Source: CAWDNM01 sp964521195 (GTDB lineage: Bacteria > Actinomycetota > Coriobacteriia > Anaerosomatales > JAAXUF01). Taken from it: DNA of 64,000 nucleotides. Where the stretch lies: the NCBI GenBank assembly GCA_964521195.1, contig CAZFRE010000003.1, positions 170,712-234,711 on the forward strand, in the 5' to 3' direction. Positions 46,457 to 55,159 of this stretch are shown here, in pieces. The notes under the pieces are model-generated. The model did not search any database and was not told the origin of the DNA. It was given only the letters and a program-made list of their open reading frames with translations. Within the stretch, counting starts at the first letter, position 1, and each line of letters opens with the position of its first letter. The position numbers and the translations under genes were made by a program.

Positions 46457-47902
46457 CTAGCCCGCGATGAGCTTGAGGATCGGCCCCTGCAGGAACGCTG
46501 CGAGGAACGCTGCCGAGGCGATCCACATGAGCAGGTGGACCTCCTTGGCCTTGCCGTGGAAGATCTTGATGAGGACGTAGCTGATGAAGCCGAGTCCGAT
46601 ACCCCAGCTGATGTTGTACGTCAGCGGGATGCCCACGATGGTGAGGAACGCCGGGAAGGCCTCCTCGAGGTTGTCCCAGGGGATCTCGGCAACGCCGCGG
46701 ATCATCAAGAAGCCGACGATGATGAGCGCGCCGGCCGTGATCGGGAACGACGTGAAGTTGGTGCCGACGACGAGTTTCTCGGCGACCGTGCCCTGGAAGC
46801 TGCCGAATCGGACGGCGTTCTCGACAGGGAAGCCGCCGCCGACCATCTTGACGACCGGCGAGAAGAACGCGGCGATCGCGAACAGGATGCCGGTGACGAT
46901 GGCGGTCATGCCGGTCCGTCCGCCTTCGGCGACGCCGGCTGCGCTCTCGATGTACGTCGTGATGGAGCTCGCGCCGAACAGGCCGCCAACACTGGCCGCG
47001 GCCGAGTCGACCAGGAGGATGTCGCGGACGCCCGGGACCTTGCCATCCTCGTCGACGAAGCCGGCCTGCTCACCGATTGAGAGCACGGTGCCCATGGTGT
47101 CGAAGAAGTCGGTGAGCATGATCGCGAAGACCGCGAAGAGCAGTGCGGGAGTGAAGATCTGGAGCAGTGCCATGCCCGTCTGACCGGTCGCCTTGTTCGT
47201 CACCGTCTGGAACGGGGCGAACATCGTTGAGAAGTCCGGGTTCGCGATGAAGCCGGCGGGCAACGTCGTGACGCCGAGTGCCAGCGCGGCGACGGTGGCC
47301 ACGAGGATGCCCCACAGGATGTCGCCCTTCACTTTGAGCGCCATGAAGGCCAGGATCGCGAACAGGCCGATGATCGTGACCCACACGTACTTGCTCGTGA
47401 AGTCGCCAAGCGAGACGACGGTTGCGGCGTTGGGGGTGATGATGCCGCCCTCGACGAGGCCGATCAGCGTGATGAAGAGGCCGATACCCACGCCGATGGC
47501 GCGCTTCAGGTCGATCGGGATCGCGTTCATGATCGCTTCGCGAGCGCCCGTGAGCACGAGCAACAGAATGATGAGGCCCTCGACGAAGATCACGGACATG
47601 CCGACCTGCCACGGCACGTTGGACTGCGCGAAGCCGATGACCGAGAAGGTCACGACGGCGTTGAGGCCCATGCCCGACGCCAGCGCGAGCGGCCGGTTGC
47701 TGATGAAGCCCATGGCCAGACACATAAGCGCCGCACCGAGCGCCGTGGCGGTCGCGGCGCCCTCGAACGGGACGCCTGCGGCAGACAGGATGCCCGGATT
47801 GACGAAGACGATGTAGGCCATCGTCAGGAACGTGGTCACGCCTGCGAGAATCTCGGTCTTCAGGTCGCTTCCACGCTCTTGGAACTTGAAGAATGCGTCC
47901 AT
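46457..47902 (-). CDS. Purine (adenine/hypoxanthine/guanine) permease, AzgA-like
   Basis: 481 residues, about 12 helices. Features of the PbuG/PbuO/AzgA group: FFKFQERGSDLKTEILAGV at the start, TFLTMAYIVFVNP, GMGLNAVVTFS, and a central block ending SSITTYIESAAGVAEGGRTG. The long upstream frame to 48073 is not used: the ATG at 47902 follows AGGAAGGGG. Delivers purines for hpt/apt salvage. No purine riboswitch is recognisable in its 115-base upstream gap. Confidence 0.9.
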   Translation of the reverse strand: MDAFFKFQERGSDLKTEILAGVTTFLTMAYIVFVNPGILSAAGVPFEGAATATALGAALMCLAMGFISNRPLALASGMGLNAVVTFSVIGFAQSNVPWQVGMSVIFVEGLIILLLVLTGAREAIMNAIPIDLKRAIGVGIGLFITLIGLVEGGIITPNAATVVSLGDFTSKYVWVTIIGLFAILAFMALKVKGDILWGILVATVAALALGVTTLPAGFIANPDFSTMFAPFQTVTNKATGQTGMALLQIFTPALLFAVFAIMLTDFFDTMGTVLSIGEQAGFVDEDGKVPGVRDILLVDSAAASVGGLFGASSITTYIESAAGVAEGGRTGMTAIVTGILFAIAAFFSPVVKMVGGGFPVENAVRFGSFQGTVAEKLVVGTNFTSFPITAGALIIVGFLMIRGVAEIPWDNLEEAFPAFLTIVGIPLTYNISWGIGLGFISYVLIKIFHGKAKEVHLLMWIASAAFLAAFLQGPILKLIAG

Positions 47903-48017
47903 CTGTTCCCCTTCCTGATGTAGACAGTGGCAGTCAATCCGTTGCGTTACGGGCCCGGCCCAGCCCGACCGACACCCCTGCGTCCCCTCGCGAAGAGCGG
48001 GTAGTGTGCGAGCGCTG

Positions 48018-48488
48018 TCATCGGCCCACCGAGAACAGTGAACCGAGGTAGCCGGTGGTGGCCGACTCGCCACCGAGGTACGCCTGAATCGCAGCGGCGA
48101 TCGGCGGTCGCAAGTCGAGGTCGGTCAACGACGCGGGCAAGACGAGATCGACCGCCTCGACGCGATGGTCGTCGGGACTCGCCGTCACGGCCCCGCCGAT
48201 CGGCTCAGCCGCGAAGGTGAGGTTCACGACATGACGGGTCCCCGCGGGATCGATGGTGTCGTTGACGAAGAGCAGTGGCCCGAGCGTGACTTCAAGCCCG
48301 GTCTCCTCACGCACCTCGCGGAGGACGGCATGTTCGAGGGTCTCACCGTAGTCGACGCCCCCACCGGGCAGCAGATGGTAGACGGAGGAGCCGTAGCGGT
48401 GACGGGCTAGCACCACCTTGCTGTCGAGCACGATGAGGGCTGCGACCCGTACGCGAGGGCGATCAGGCGCCTGTGCTGCCAAAGCCAC
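48018..48488 (-). CDS. Nudix hydrolase
   Basis: 156 residues. The Nudix box is intact, GGGVDYGETLEH followed by AVLREVREETGLE (pattern G-x5-E-x7-R-E-x2-E-E-x-G). Substrate could be an oxidised nucleotide or nucleotide sugar. The GTG at 48488 overlaps dut and touches GGGGAGG; the TTG at 48482 lies 6 bases after that site and may be the true start. Co-transcribed with dut and possibly nrdR. Confidence 0.85.
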   Translation of the reverse strand: MALAAQAPDRPRVRVAALIVLDSKVVLARHRYGSSVYHLLPGGGVDYGETLEHAVLREVREETGLEVTLGPLLFVNDTIDPAGTRHVVNLTFAAEPIGGAVTASPDDHRVEAVDLVLPASLTDLDLRPPIAAAIQAYLGGESATTGYLGSLFSVGR

Positions 48489-48894
48489 CCTCCCCCCGGG
48501 TGGTGTCGTCGAGCTCGTCGACCTCCATGACCTCGACGCGTTCGACGCGCTGGATCACGAGCTGGGCGATCTTGTCGCCGCGGGCCACGGAGATCGGCAC
48601 CGCGGGATCGTGATTGATCGCGACTATCTTGACCTCACCGCGGTAGTGGCTGTCGATGAGCCCCGGCGTGTTCACGAGCGACAATCCCGACCGCAGGGCA
48701 AGGCCGCTTCGTGGCTGAACGAAGCCGGCGTAGCCGGCGGGAATCGCGAGTGCGACACCGGTCGGAATCAACACGCGTTGCCCGGGCTCGATGTCGACGG
48801 AGACAGTGGAGTACAGGTCGAGCCCTGCATCACCGGCGTGTGCGTAGCGTGGGAGCGGAAGGCCGGTATCGAGGCGTCTGAGTGTCAGCCGCAC
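48463..48894 (-). CDS. dut: dUTP diphosphatase
   Basis: 143 residues. All trimeric dUTPase motifs are present: AGDAGLDL (1), PRSGLALRSG (2), NTPGLIDSHYRGEV (3), RGDKIAQLV (4) and the C-terminal TTRGEGGFGSTG (5). Hydrolyses dUTP to dUMP, preventing uracil in DNA. The GTG start lacks a strong ribosome site. Stop lies inside the Nudix gene start, so the two overlap. Confidence 0.95.
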   Translation of the reverse strand: MRLTLRRLDTGLPLPRYAHAGDAGLDLYSTVSVDIEPGQRVLIPTGVALAIPAGYAGFVQPRSGLALRSGLSLVNTPGLIDSHYRGEVKIVAINHDPAVPISVARGDKIAQLVIQRVERVEVMEVDELDDTTRGEGGFGSTGA

Positions 48895-48924
48895 CGTCAG
48901 TTCGCCCCCCTGTGCATCGCAGGG

Positions 48925-49380
48925 TCAGCCACGGCGCCCCAGTGCCTTGAGCTCAGAGGTGAACTCGTCGAGATCCTGGAACTCCTTGTATACCGACGCG
49001 AAGCGCACGTACGCGACCTTATCCAAGTCGCGCAGCCGCATGAGGATCATGTCGCCGACCTGGCTGCTGCTCACTTCGTACCGGAAGGAGTTGTGCAGGT
49101 CGGTCTCGATATCGGTGATGAGCGCTTCGAGTTGCTCGACGCTCACACCGCGCTTGGCGGTTGCGACCATGAGGCCGCGCATCAGCTTGCCGCGGTCGAA
49201 GGGCTCGGCGGTGCCGTCCTTCTTGACCACCATGAGCGGCGTTTCCTCGCGGCGCTCGTATGTCGTGAACCGCTCGGAGCAGCTGAGACACTCACGGCGC
49301 CGCCGGATCGCATCTTGAGACTCCGACGTGCGGGAGTCGACGACTTTGGTCTCGTCATGACCGCAGAATGGACATCGCAT
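48925..49380 (-). CDS. nrdR: Transcriptional repressor NrdR
   Basis: 151 residues. Zinc-ribbon start MRCPFCGHDETKVVDSR with CxxC pairs (C3/C6, C31/C34) and SERFTTYERR, followed by the ATP-cone. Represses ribonucleotide reductase genes in response to dATP. Located directly downstream of the LysM gene and lexA-divergent block, the same order as Rv2718c-Rv2719c-lexA in mycobacteria. No nrd genes are in the window. Confidence 0.95.
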   Translation of the reverse strand: MRCPFCGHDETKVVDSRTSESQDAIRRRRECLSCSERFTTYERREETPLMVVKKDGTAEPFDRGKLMRGLMVATAKRGVSVEQLEALITDIETDLHNSFRYEVSSSQVGDMILMRLRDLDKVAYVRFASVYKEFQDLDEFTSELKALGRRG

Positions 49381-49527
49381 CAGCTATCCCGCCCCCACAT
49401 CTAGACTGACCTGAACGGTAGCACACAAGATATGGGGCAACAATGGCGAAATCGGCTGATGTACGATCAGGCCGGGTGCCGTCACTATCCCGGGCGGTGC
49501 GGGCGTGACGACCGCCTGGAGCGGGGT

Positions 49528-49929
49528 CTAGCGCAGCGCCACGTCGGTGACGGACTCCCCGAGGGCCGGCACTTCGATGGTCTGCCCTATTGCGAGCGCA
49601 TCACCGGAAAGCCCGTTGGTCGCTGCTATGTGGTCCGCGGTCTGCGCGGTGGAGTAGCCGGGCATGGGGTGTGCCTGGGCGATGGACCAGAGGGTCTGGC
49701 CCGCGGATACCTGGACCTTCCTCGTGGGCGTCTGAGGTGCGGCTGTGCCTTGCCGGTCTACAAGCGTGCCGACGAGGAGGAGCAGTGCGATGGCGACCAG
49801 CACGGCAATCTCGACGGCACCGAGCGGGCGCCCCGCGCGACCTGACGAGCTGCGGTGCCGCCGCGTCGAGTCGAGTCTCGATCCCGTGCGCGTGGTGCGG
49901 TGTGTGCGTGCTGCGACTGAGCTGCTCAT
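49528..49929 (-). CDS. LysM membrane protein beside lexA (YneA/Rv2719c-like)
   Basis: 133 residues. A basic N terminus, one membrane helix at about residues 38-57 (VEIAVLVAIALLLLVGTLV), then a LysM domain from about 70 (VQVSAGQTLWSIAQAH, IAATNGLSG, AIGQTIEVP). It is divergent from lexA with SOS boxes between. B. subtilis YneA and mycobacterial Rv2719c have this layout and act as SOS-induced division inhibitors. Identity as a division inhibitor is inference; the membrane/LysM architecture and boxes are seen. AGGGGAGAA precedes the ATG. Confidence 0.82.
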   Translation of the reverse strand: MSSSVAARTHRTTRTGSRLDSTRRHRSSSGRAGRPLGAVEIAVLVAIALLLLVGTLVDRQGTAAPQTPTRKVQVSAGQTLWSIAQAHPMPGYSTAQTADHIAATNGLSGDALAIGQTIEVPALGESVTDVALR

Positions 49930-50005
49930 CTTGTTCTCCCCTGCGTATCGTCTGCATCTGTCGTCACCGTACGTGGCGGCTCTGACAACAACGTCTCAGC
50001 GGATA

Positions 50006-50019
50006 CGAACGTGTGTTCG
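50006..50019. promoter_or_regulatory. SOS box 1 (LexA site)
   Basis: Perfect palindrome CGAAC-GTGT-GTTCG matching the Gram-positive/actinobacterial LexA consensus CGAAC-N4-GTTCG. It lies just downstream of the predicted LysM-gene transcription start (minus strand). Confidence 0.88.
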
Positions 50020-50026
50020 CTACAAG

Positions 50027-50054
50027 TCTATACGAACAGGTGTTCGATATGCAA
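50027..50054 (-). promoter_or_regulatory. Predicted LysM-gene promoter
   Basis: Minus strand: -35 TTGCAT (50054-50049), 16-base spacer, -10 TATAGA (50032-50027). The spacer is almost wholly filled by SOS box 2. Confidence 0.55.
50033..50046. promoter_or_regulatory. SOS box 2 (LexA site)
   Basis: Perfect CGAAC-AGGT-GTTCG. It occupies the spacer between the -35 and -10 elements predicted for the LysM gene. Confidence 0.88.
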
Positions 50055-50063
50055 GCACCCGTG

Positions 50064-50077
50064 CGAACGTCTGTTTG
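50064..50077. promoter_or_regulatory. SOS box 3 (LexA site, one mismatch)
   Basis: CGAAC-GTCT-GTTTG, one base off the consensus. It overlaps the first bases of the predicted lexA -35 element (50075-50080). Confidence 0.7.
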
Positions 50078-50103
50078 CATGCGGAGGAGCCACCAGTTAG
50101 ACT
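50075..50103 (+). promoter_or_regulatory. Predicted lexA promoter
   Basis: -35 TTGCAT (50075-50080), 17-base spacer, -10 TAGACT (50098-50103); start site expected near 50110. SOS box 3 covers the -35 and box 4 covers the start region, so LexA would block its own promoter. Confidence 0.65.
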
Positions 50104-50108
50104 CGGGT

Positions 50109-50122
50109 CGTACACGTGTTCG
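50109..50122. promoter_or_regulatory. SOS box 4 (LexA site, one mismatch)
   Basis: CGTAC-ACGT-GTTCG, one base off consensus, just downstream of the lexA -10 and 18 bases before the lexA ATG. Confidence 0.65.
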
Positions 50123-50140
50123 ATACCGAGGGAGCAGACG

Positions 50141-50764
50141 ATGACCTACCAGCGCGAGCTCACCAAGCGGCAGCAGGAGATCCTTGACTACATCCGCGGT
50201 GAGTTGCACCGGTGTGGTTACCCGCCGAGCGTGCGGGAGATCGGTGAAGCGGTCGGGCTGTCGTCCTCATCGACCGTACACTCGCATCTCGCCGCGCTCG
50301 AGGCGAAGGGCTACATCCGTCGCGACCCCAGCAAGCCGCGCGCCCTCGAGGTGCTCGACTTCCGCGACACCGATCGCGGTATCGATATGGGGCGGGTCAG
50401 CGTCGTTCCGCTTGTCGGTCAGGTGGCGGCCGGCTCCCCCATCCTGGCCGCCGAGAACATCGAGTCGACGATGCCCCTGCCTGCCGAACTCGCGGGCGAC
50501 AACACCTTCATCCTCAAGGTGCGCGGTGAGTCGATGATCGATGCGGGCATCATGGATGGCGACTTCGTCGTGGTGCGCCAGCAGCAGACGGCCAACAACG
50601 GCGAGATCGTGGTCGCGATGATCGATGACTCGGCAACCGTCAAGACGTTCTACCGCGAGGCCGATCGCATCAGGTTGCAGCCGGAGAACTCCTCGATGGA
50701 CCCCATCTACGCCCGCGAGGTCTCTATTCTGGGCAGAGTCGTCGCGCTCTTCCGGAAGCTGTAG
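50141..50764 (+). CDS. lexA: LexA repressor
   Basis: 207 residues. N-terminal winged helix (TKRQQEILDYIRGEL, PPSVREIGEAVGLSSSSTVH) and C-terminal latent protease. Self-cleavage Ala97-Gly98 (QVAAGSP), catalytic Ser131 (GESM) and Lys168 (ATVKTF) are all present, so RecA-induced autocleavage should work. ATG at 50141 follows GGGAGC. Divergent from the LysM gene, with four SOS boxes in the shared region. Convergent with hflX 22 bases away. Confidence 0.97.
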   Translation: MTYQRELTKRQQEILDYIRGELHRCGYPPSVREIGEAVGLSSSSTVHSHLAALEAKGYIRRDPSKPRALEVLDFRDTDRGIDMGRVSVVPLVGQVAAGSPILAAENIESTMPLPAELAGDNTFILKVRGESMIDAGIMDGDFVVVRQQQTANNGEIVVAMIDDSATVKTFYREADRIRLQPENSSMDPIYAREVSILGRVVALFRKL

Positions 50765-50786
50765 TCGCGCGGTTCTCCGCGGCGCC

Positions 50787-52100
50787 CTACTCCCCGTCGT
50801 GAGCCTCGATGGCGTACTGCTCGAAGGCCGGCGCCCACTCCGGCGACACGCGTAGCGCGAGCTGGGTGCCCGCATCGGTGTGACGCTCCGACAGGATCTG
50901 CGCGCGCTCGTGCGCGAGGGCGACCAGGTCGCCCCGGGTGTACGGCACAAGTACCGTCACTGTCGTGCTTCCGGCGGCGGCCTCATCGGCGATACGCTCG
51001 ATGAGCGTGTCGAGCCCTTCGTGCGTGAGGCCGGATACGAAGACCGCGTTGGGGTAGCGGCGTTCGAGCGCGGCTCGCTCGTCGGCCGCGAGCGTGTCGC
51101 ATTTGTTGAAGACGACGACGCTGCATCCCCTGTGCGCGTCTATCTCCTGGAGCACCTCGCGGACGGCTGCCATCTGCTGCTCGCGCTGCGGCGAGCCGGC
51201 ATCGGTCACGTGCAGCTGGAGGTCCGCCTCGTTCACCTCGTCGAGCGTCGACTTGAACGCCTCCACGAGCCCGTGCGGGAGCTTGTTGATGAAGCCGACG
51301 GTGTCGGTAAGGGTGATCTCGCGACCCTCGGGCAGCGCCATGCGACGGGTGGTGGAGTCCAGCGTCGCGAAGAGCATGTCTGCTTGCAGCACCTCGGCGC
51401 CGGTCAGGGCGTTGAGCAGCGTCGACTTGCCGGCGTTCGTGTAGCCGACGAGCGCCACTCGGAACACCCCGCTGCGTGCACGCGACTTGCGCTGCAGGTC
51501 GCGCTCGCCGGCAACAGCCCTCAACTCGCGCTTGAGCTCTGCGATGCGCCGGCGAGCGAGCCTCCTGTCAGTCTCAAGCTGAGATTCACCCGCGCCGAAC
51601 CGGGCGCCTCGCCCGCCACCGAGCCGCTCCTTCTCGAGGTGGCCCCACATGCCGCGCAATCGCGGCAGAACGTACTCCTGCTGCGCGAGGTCGACCTGCA
51701 GCTTGCCTTCGCGCGTGACCGCGTGCATCGCGAAGATCTCGAGGATGAGCGCCGTACGGTCTATCACGCGGGTGTCCGGTAGCACGGCCTCGATGTTGAG
51801 CTGCTGGCGAGGCGACAGCTCGTCGTCGAAGATGACGAGGTTCGCCGAGAGCTCCTTGGCGAGTTCGGCGACCTCCTCGACCTTCCCCGAGCCGACGAAG
51901 GTGCGCGGGTTGGGCCGCTCCATGCGCTGCGTCGCTGTGGCGACGACCTCGACGTCGGCCGTCTCGGCGAGTCGCGTGAGCTCCGCGAGTGACTCTTCGA
52001 TGGGCCAGTCGTCTTTGCCCATGTCAACGCCGACGAGCACCGCACGGTCGCGGTGCTCGAGGCGGTCCTGCTCGGTATGTGGCGTGAAGCGCTGAGTCAC
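50787..52100 (-). CDS. hflX: GTPase HflX
   Basis: 437 residues. An N-terminal HflX domain with NPRTFVGSGKVEEVA is followed by GGRGARFGAGESQLETDRR and the Ras-like G domain: G1 GYTNAGKST, G3 DTVGFI, G4 NKCD. HflX splits stalled 70S ribosomes and aids heat recovery. GTG start; AGGGAG lies 14 bases upstream, so the start is moderately certain. Follows dapL closely; in many firmicutes hflX lies between miaA/hfq and lexA, as here. Confidence 0.94.
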   Translation of the reverse strand: MTQRFTPHTEQDRLEHRDRAVLVGVDMGKDDWPIEESLAELTRLAETADVEVVATATQRMERPNPRTFVGSGKVEEVAELAKELSANLVIFDDELSPRQQLNIEAVLPDTRVIDRTALILEIFAMHAVTREGKLQVDLAQQEYVLPRLRGMWGHLEKERLGGGRGARFGAGESQLETDRRLARRRIAELKRELRAVAGERDLQRKSRARSGVFRVALVGYTNAGKSTLLNALTGAEVLQADMLFATLDSTTRRMALPEGREITLTDTVGFINKLPHGLVEAFKSTLDEVNEADLQLHVTDAGSPQREQQMAAVREVLQEIDAHRGCSVVVFNKCDTLAADERAALERRYPNAVFVSGLTHEGLDTLIERIADEAAAGSTTVTVLVPYTRGDLVALAHERAQILSERHTDAGTQLALRVSPEWAPAFEQYAIEAHDGE

Positions 52101-52118
52101 GAAGTACGGGTCAGCTCC

Positions 52119-53276
52119 CTAGAGGTTTGCCTTGATGCGCTCGAGTGCCTCGGCGAGCCGATCGTCGGGCGTGGCGAGCGAGATACGGATGTATCCTTCC
52201 CCATCCGGGCCGTATGCGCTGCCGGCGGGCATGATCACATGCGCCTTCTCGAGCATGAGCGTCGCGAACTCGGCCGAGGTGTAGCCCTCGGGAACCGGTG
52301 CCCACACGTAGATGGTGCCCTGCGACTTGCGCGCGCGGATGCCGACCTCCGCAAGCGTCTCGAGCACCATGTCGCGGCGACGCTGGTACAGCGCGCTCAT
52401 CTCGGCGACGTCGTCCTGCGGGCCGAGCATGGCCTCGATGGCGGCATCCTGGATGGCGGTGAAGATGCCGGAGTCGATGTTGGACTTCACGGTGCCAAGG
52501 GCCTTGATGGCCTGTGCATTGCCGGCGGCGAACGCGACACGCCAGCCGGTCATGTTGTACGCCTTGGACATCGAGAACAGCTCGATGGCGACGTCCTTCG
52601 CGCCCGGGCGCTCGAGGATCGACGGGGCCTTGTAGCCGTCGAAGCTGATCTCCGAGTACGCGTGATCGTGGACGAGCAGCAGGTCGTGCTTCTTGGCGAA
52701 CGCGATCGCGCGGTCGAAGTACTCGACCGGCGCAGCGACGGCCGAAGGGTTGTTGGGGTAGCTGATGAACATCATCTTCGCCTTGGCGAGCACGTCGGCT
52801 GGAGTGGCCTCGAAGTCGGCGAGCCAGTCGTTGGACTCGTTCATCGGCATGTAGTGCACGTTGGCGTCGATGAGGATGGCTCCGGTCGTGTAGACGGGGT
52901 AGCCGACGCCCGGGGCCAGCACGAAGTCACCGGAGTCCATGAAGGCCGGGAACAGGTGAGCGATGCCTTCCTTCGAGCCGATCATCGCGACGACCTCGGT
53001 GGCGGGGTCGACGGTCACGCCGAAGCGCCGGTTCATCCACTCGGCGCATGCCTCGCGGTACGGCTTGGAGCCCGCGTACGCGGGGTACTGGTGGTTCTTC
53101 GGGTTCTCGATGGCCTGATGCATCGCATCGATGATGCGCTGCGGCGTGGGACGGTCGGGATCTCCGATGCCGAGCGAGATGACGTCGGCACCCTGAGCCT
53201 GAAGCGCCTCCTTCTTCCGATCGATCTCGGCGAACAGGTACGGAGGCAGGTTCTCCATGCGCTTGGCGGTTCTCAC
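52119..53276 (-). CDS. dapL: LL-diaminopimelate aminotransferase
   Basis: 385 residues. PLP-dependent fold type I aminotransferase: MENLPPYLFAEIDRKKEAL N terminus, GIGDPDRPTP near 37, SYPNNPSAVA near 170, and the PLP lysine in FSMSKAYNMTGWR near 236. This N terminus and the linkage to dapF two genes upstream point to DapL, which makes LL-DAP from tetrahydrodipicolinate and skips the succinylase/acetylase steps. A general aspartate aminotransferase is the alternative. GTG start. Confidence 0.85.
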   Translation of the reverse strand: MRTAKRMENLPPYLFAEIDRKKEALQAQGADVISLGIGDPDRPTPQRIIDAMHQAIENPKNHQYPAYAGSKPYREACAEWMNRRFGVTVDPATEVVAMIGSKEGIAHLFPAFMDSGDFVLAPGVGYPVYTTGAILIDANVHYMPMNESNDWLADFEATPADVLAKAKMMFISYPNNPSAVAAPVEYFDRAIAFAKKHDLLLVHDHAYSEISFDGYKAPSILERPGAKDVAIELFSMSKAYNMTGWRVAFAAGNAQAIKALGTVKSNIDSGIFTAIQDAAIEAMLGPQDDVAEMSALYQRRRDMVLETLAEVGIRARKSQGTIYVWAPVPEGYTSAEFATLMLEKAHVIMPAGSAYGPDGEGYIRISLATPDDRLAEALERIKANL

Positions 53277-53376
53277 TGGGCGTCTCTCCCCTTATGTCTC
53301 GGCGAGTGGTGCGGTACCACGGGTCATGTGCTGGACATGGTAGCACTACGCACGGTGCGAGCGGGTTGCGCGTACG

Positions 53377-54240
53377 TTACACCCGCGCACCGGATTGCCG
53401 GGTCGTGCGATAGGTTCCTACCGTGACCGATACGGTGACGGCGAGCGGATCCGCGAGCTTCGCGACGCGGCCGGCGAGATCGTCCTTTGAGACGTGTGCG
53501 GCGCTCGGCCCCATCGCCGCCGCAGCGACGGCGTCTGCGCGGGTGAGCGTGAGCCGATACCTCACCGTGTGCTCGTCGGTGTGCTCGAAGTGCGAGCCGA
53601 GCTTGACCGACAGTCGCTCGCTCTTGCGCGGATCCACCGTGATGAGTCCGAGGGGGACGACCAGCTCGGAAAGGTGATCGGGGTCGGGCGTCACGACGAT
53701 GAGCGCGCCGCCGGGCGACAGGATTCGGGCGAACTCCTCGGCGTTGCGAGGCGAGAAGATGTCGAGCACCACCGCCGCACAACCATCCCGCAACGGGAAG
53801 CGCGTCCACACATCGGCGACGATCGCACCGGTGCGCTCGTGCGAGCGTGCCGCCACGCGCGCGGCGTACTTCGAGATGTCGAGCGCCACGCCCGCGCGCT
53901 GCGGCATCACGTCGAGGAGCCTGCCGAGCGCGTATCCCGTCCCCGCGCCCGCATCCACGATCGCTCCGCCGACCGTGTCGGGCACCGCCGCACGCGCCGC
54001 CGAGACGACTGCGTCCGCGATCGGCTCGAAGTGTCCTGCGTCCAGAAACGCCTTGCGGGCGGCGATCATCGACGGCGTGTCGGCGGTTGATGCGGTCGCG
54101 CGACCCGGCAGCAGGTTCACATAGCCTTGCCGCGCGACGTCGAACGCATGCCCGGAATCGCAGCCCAGCACCGTGCCGTGCAAAACGAGAGAGCCGCCGC
54201 ACTGGGGACACGCGAGAACCGGGATGACGTCATTCAGCAT
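53377..54240 (-). CDS. RlmA-type 23S rRNA guanine methyltransferase
   Basis: 287 residues. N-terminal zinc site CPQCG ... CDSGHAFDVARQGYVNLL, then a class I SAM fold with IVDAGAGTGYALGRLL near 92. This pattern defines the RlmA/RrmA family, which methylates N1 of a guanine in helix 35 of 23S rRNA. Which guanine (745 or 748) cannot be told. Twelve bases separate it from dapF, which lies upstream in the same operon. Confidence 0.85.
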   Translation of the reverse strand: MLNDVIPVLACPQCGGSLVLHGTVLGCDSGHAFDVARQGYVNLLPGRATASTADTPSMIAARKAFLDAGHFEPIADAVVSAARAAVPDTVGGAIVDAGAGTGYALGRLLDVMPQRAGVALDISKYAARVAARSHERTGAIVADVWTRFPLRDGCAAVVLDIFSPRNAEEFARILSPGGALIVVTPDPDHLSELVVPLGLITVDPRKSERLSVKLGSHFEHTDEHTVRYRLTLTRADAVAAAAMGPSAAHVSKDDLAGRVAKLADPLAVTVSVTVGTYRTTRQSGARV

Positions 54241-54252
54241 GAAGGTCTGGCA

Positions 54253-55137
54253 CTACTCGTCATCGGCGTCTTCATCGATCACGAGCGTCCCCGAGAAGAC
54301 CTCCTCGGCGGGTCCGGTCATGTACACGTGGTCGTTCTCGGCCCACCGGATCTCCAGATCGCCGCCGAGCAGCTCGATGGTGACTTCCCGGTCGGTGCGA
54401 TTCGTGAGTGCTGCCACGACCGCGGTCGCGCACGCGCCGGTGCCGCAAGCGAGCGTCTCGCCCACGCCACGCTCCCAGACCCGCAAACGAACCTGATTGT
54501 CGCCGGCGAGTTCGGCGAACTCGACATTGGTCTTGTTAGGGAACAGCGGGTGATTCTCTATGGCCGGACCGATGGTGCTCACGTCGGCGGCCTCGACGTC
54601 ATCGACCCAGAGCACGACGTGCGGGTTGCCCATCGACAGCGGCGTGACCTCGAAGGTCCCGGCCTCGGTCTCGAGCGAGCACTGGATGACCATGTCGTCG
54701 TTGTTGCCGCAGCGCATCTCGGTGGGGACGTCGACGGGCTTGAGCACGGGTTCTCCCATGTCCACCGTAGCGAGGTAGAGCGTCCCGTCGTAGGCCCGCG
54801 TGACTTCGACGGGCTTGATGCCGCCGAGCGTCTCGACCCGCACCTCATCGCGATCTGCGGCGAGCTGGCCGTGGTCCACGACGTACTTGGCGAAACAGCG
54901 CACACCGTTGCCGCACATCTCGGCGGTGGTGCCGTCGGCGTTGTAGTAGAGCATGAAGAAGTCGGCCTCAGGCGTGGTGGCGGGGCGCACCAGGATGAGC
55001 CCGTCGCCGCCGATACCGAAGTTCCGGTCACAGAACCACTGCACCGCCTCGGGGGCCAGCTCGAGTTCCTCGGCAAGGTCGTCCATCACCACGAAGTCAT
55101 TGCCCAGGCCGTGCATCTTCACGAAGTGGAGTTCCAT
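54253..55137 (-). CDS. dapF: Diaminopimelate epimerase
   Basis: 294 residues. MELHFVKMHGLGNDFVVMD at the start; first catalytic cysteine in MCGNGVRCFAKYV, second in ACGTGACATAVV. Converts LL- to meso-diaminopimelate for lysine and peptidoglycan. With DapL two genes away it completes the route to meso-DAP. GGGGAGCG precedes the ATG. Confidence 0.96.
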   Translation of the reverse strand: MELHFVKMHGLGNDFVVMDDLAEELELAPEAVQWFCDRNFGIGGDGLILVRPATTPEADFFMLYYNADGTTAEMCGNGVRCFAKYVVDHGQLAADRDEVRVETLGGIKPVEVTRAYDGTLYLATVDMGEPVLKPVDVPTEMRCGNNDDMVIQCSLETEAGTFEVTPLSMGNPHVVLWVDDVEAADVSTIGPAIENHPLFPNKTNVEFAELAGDNQVRLRVWERGVGETLACGTGACATAVVAALTNRTDREVTIELLGGDLEIRWAENDHVYMTGPAEEVFSGTLVIDEDADDE

Positions 55138-55159
55138 CTCGCCGCGCTCCCCTCAGGGT

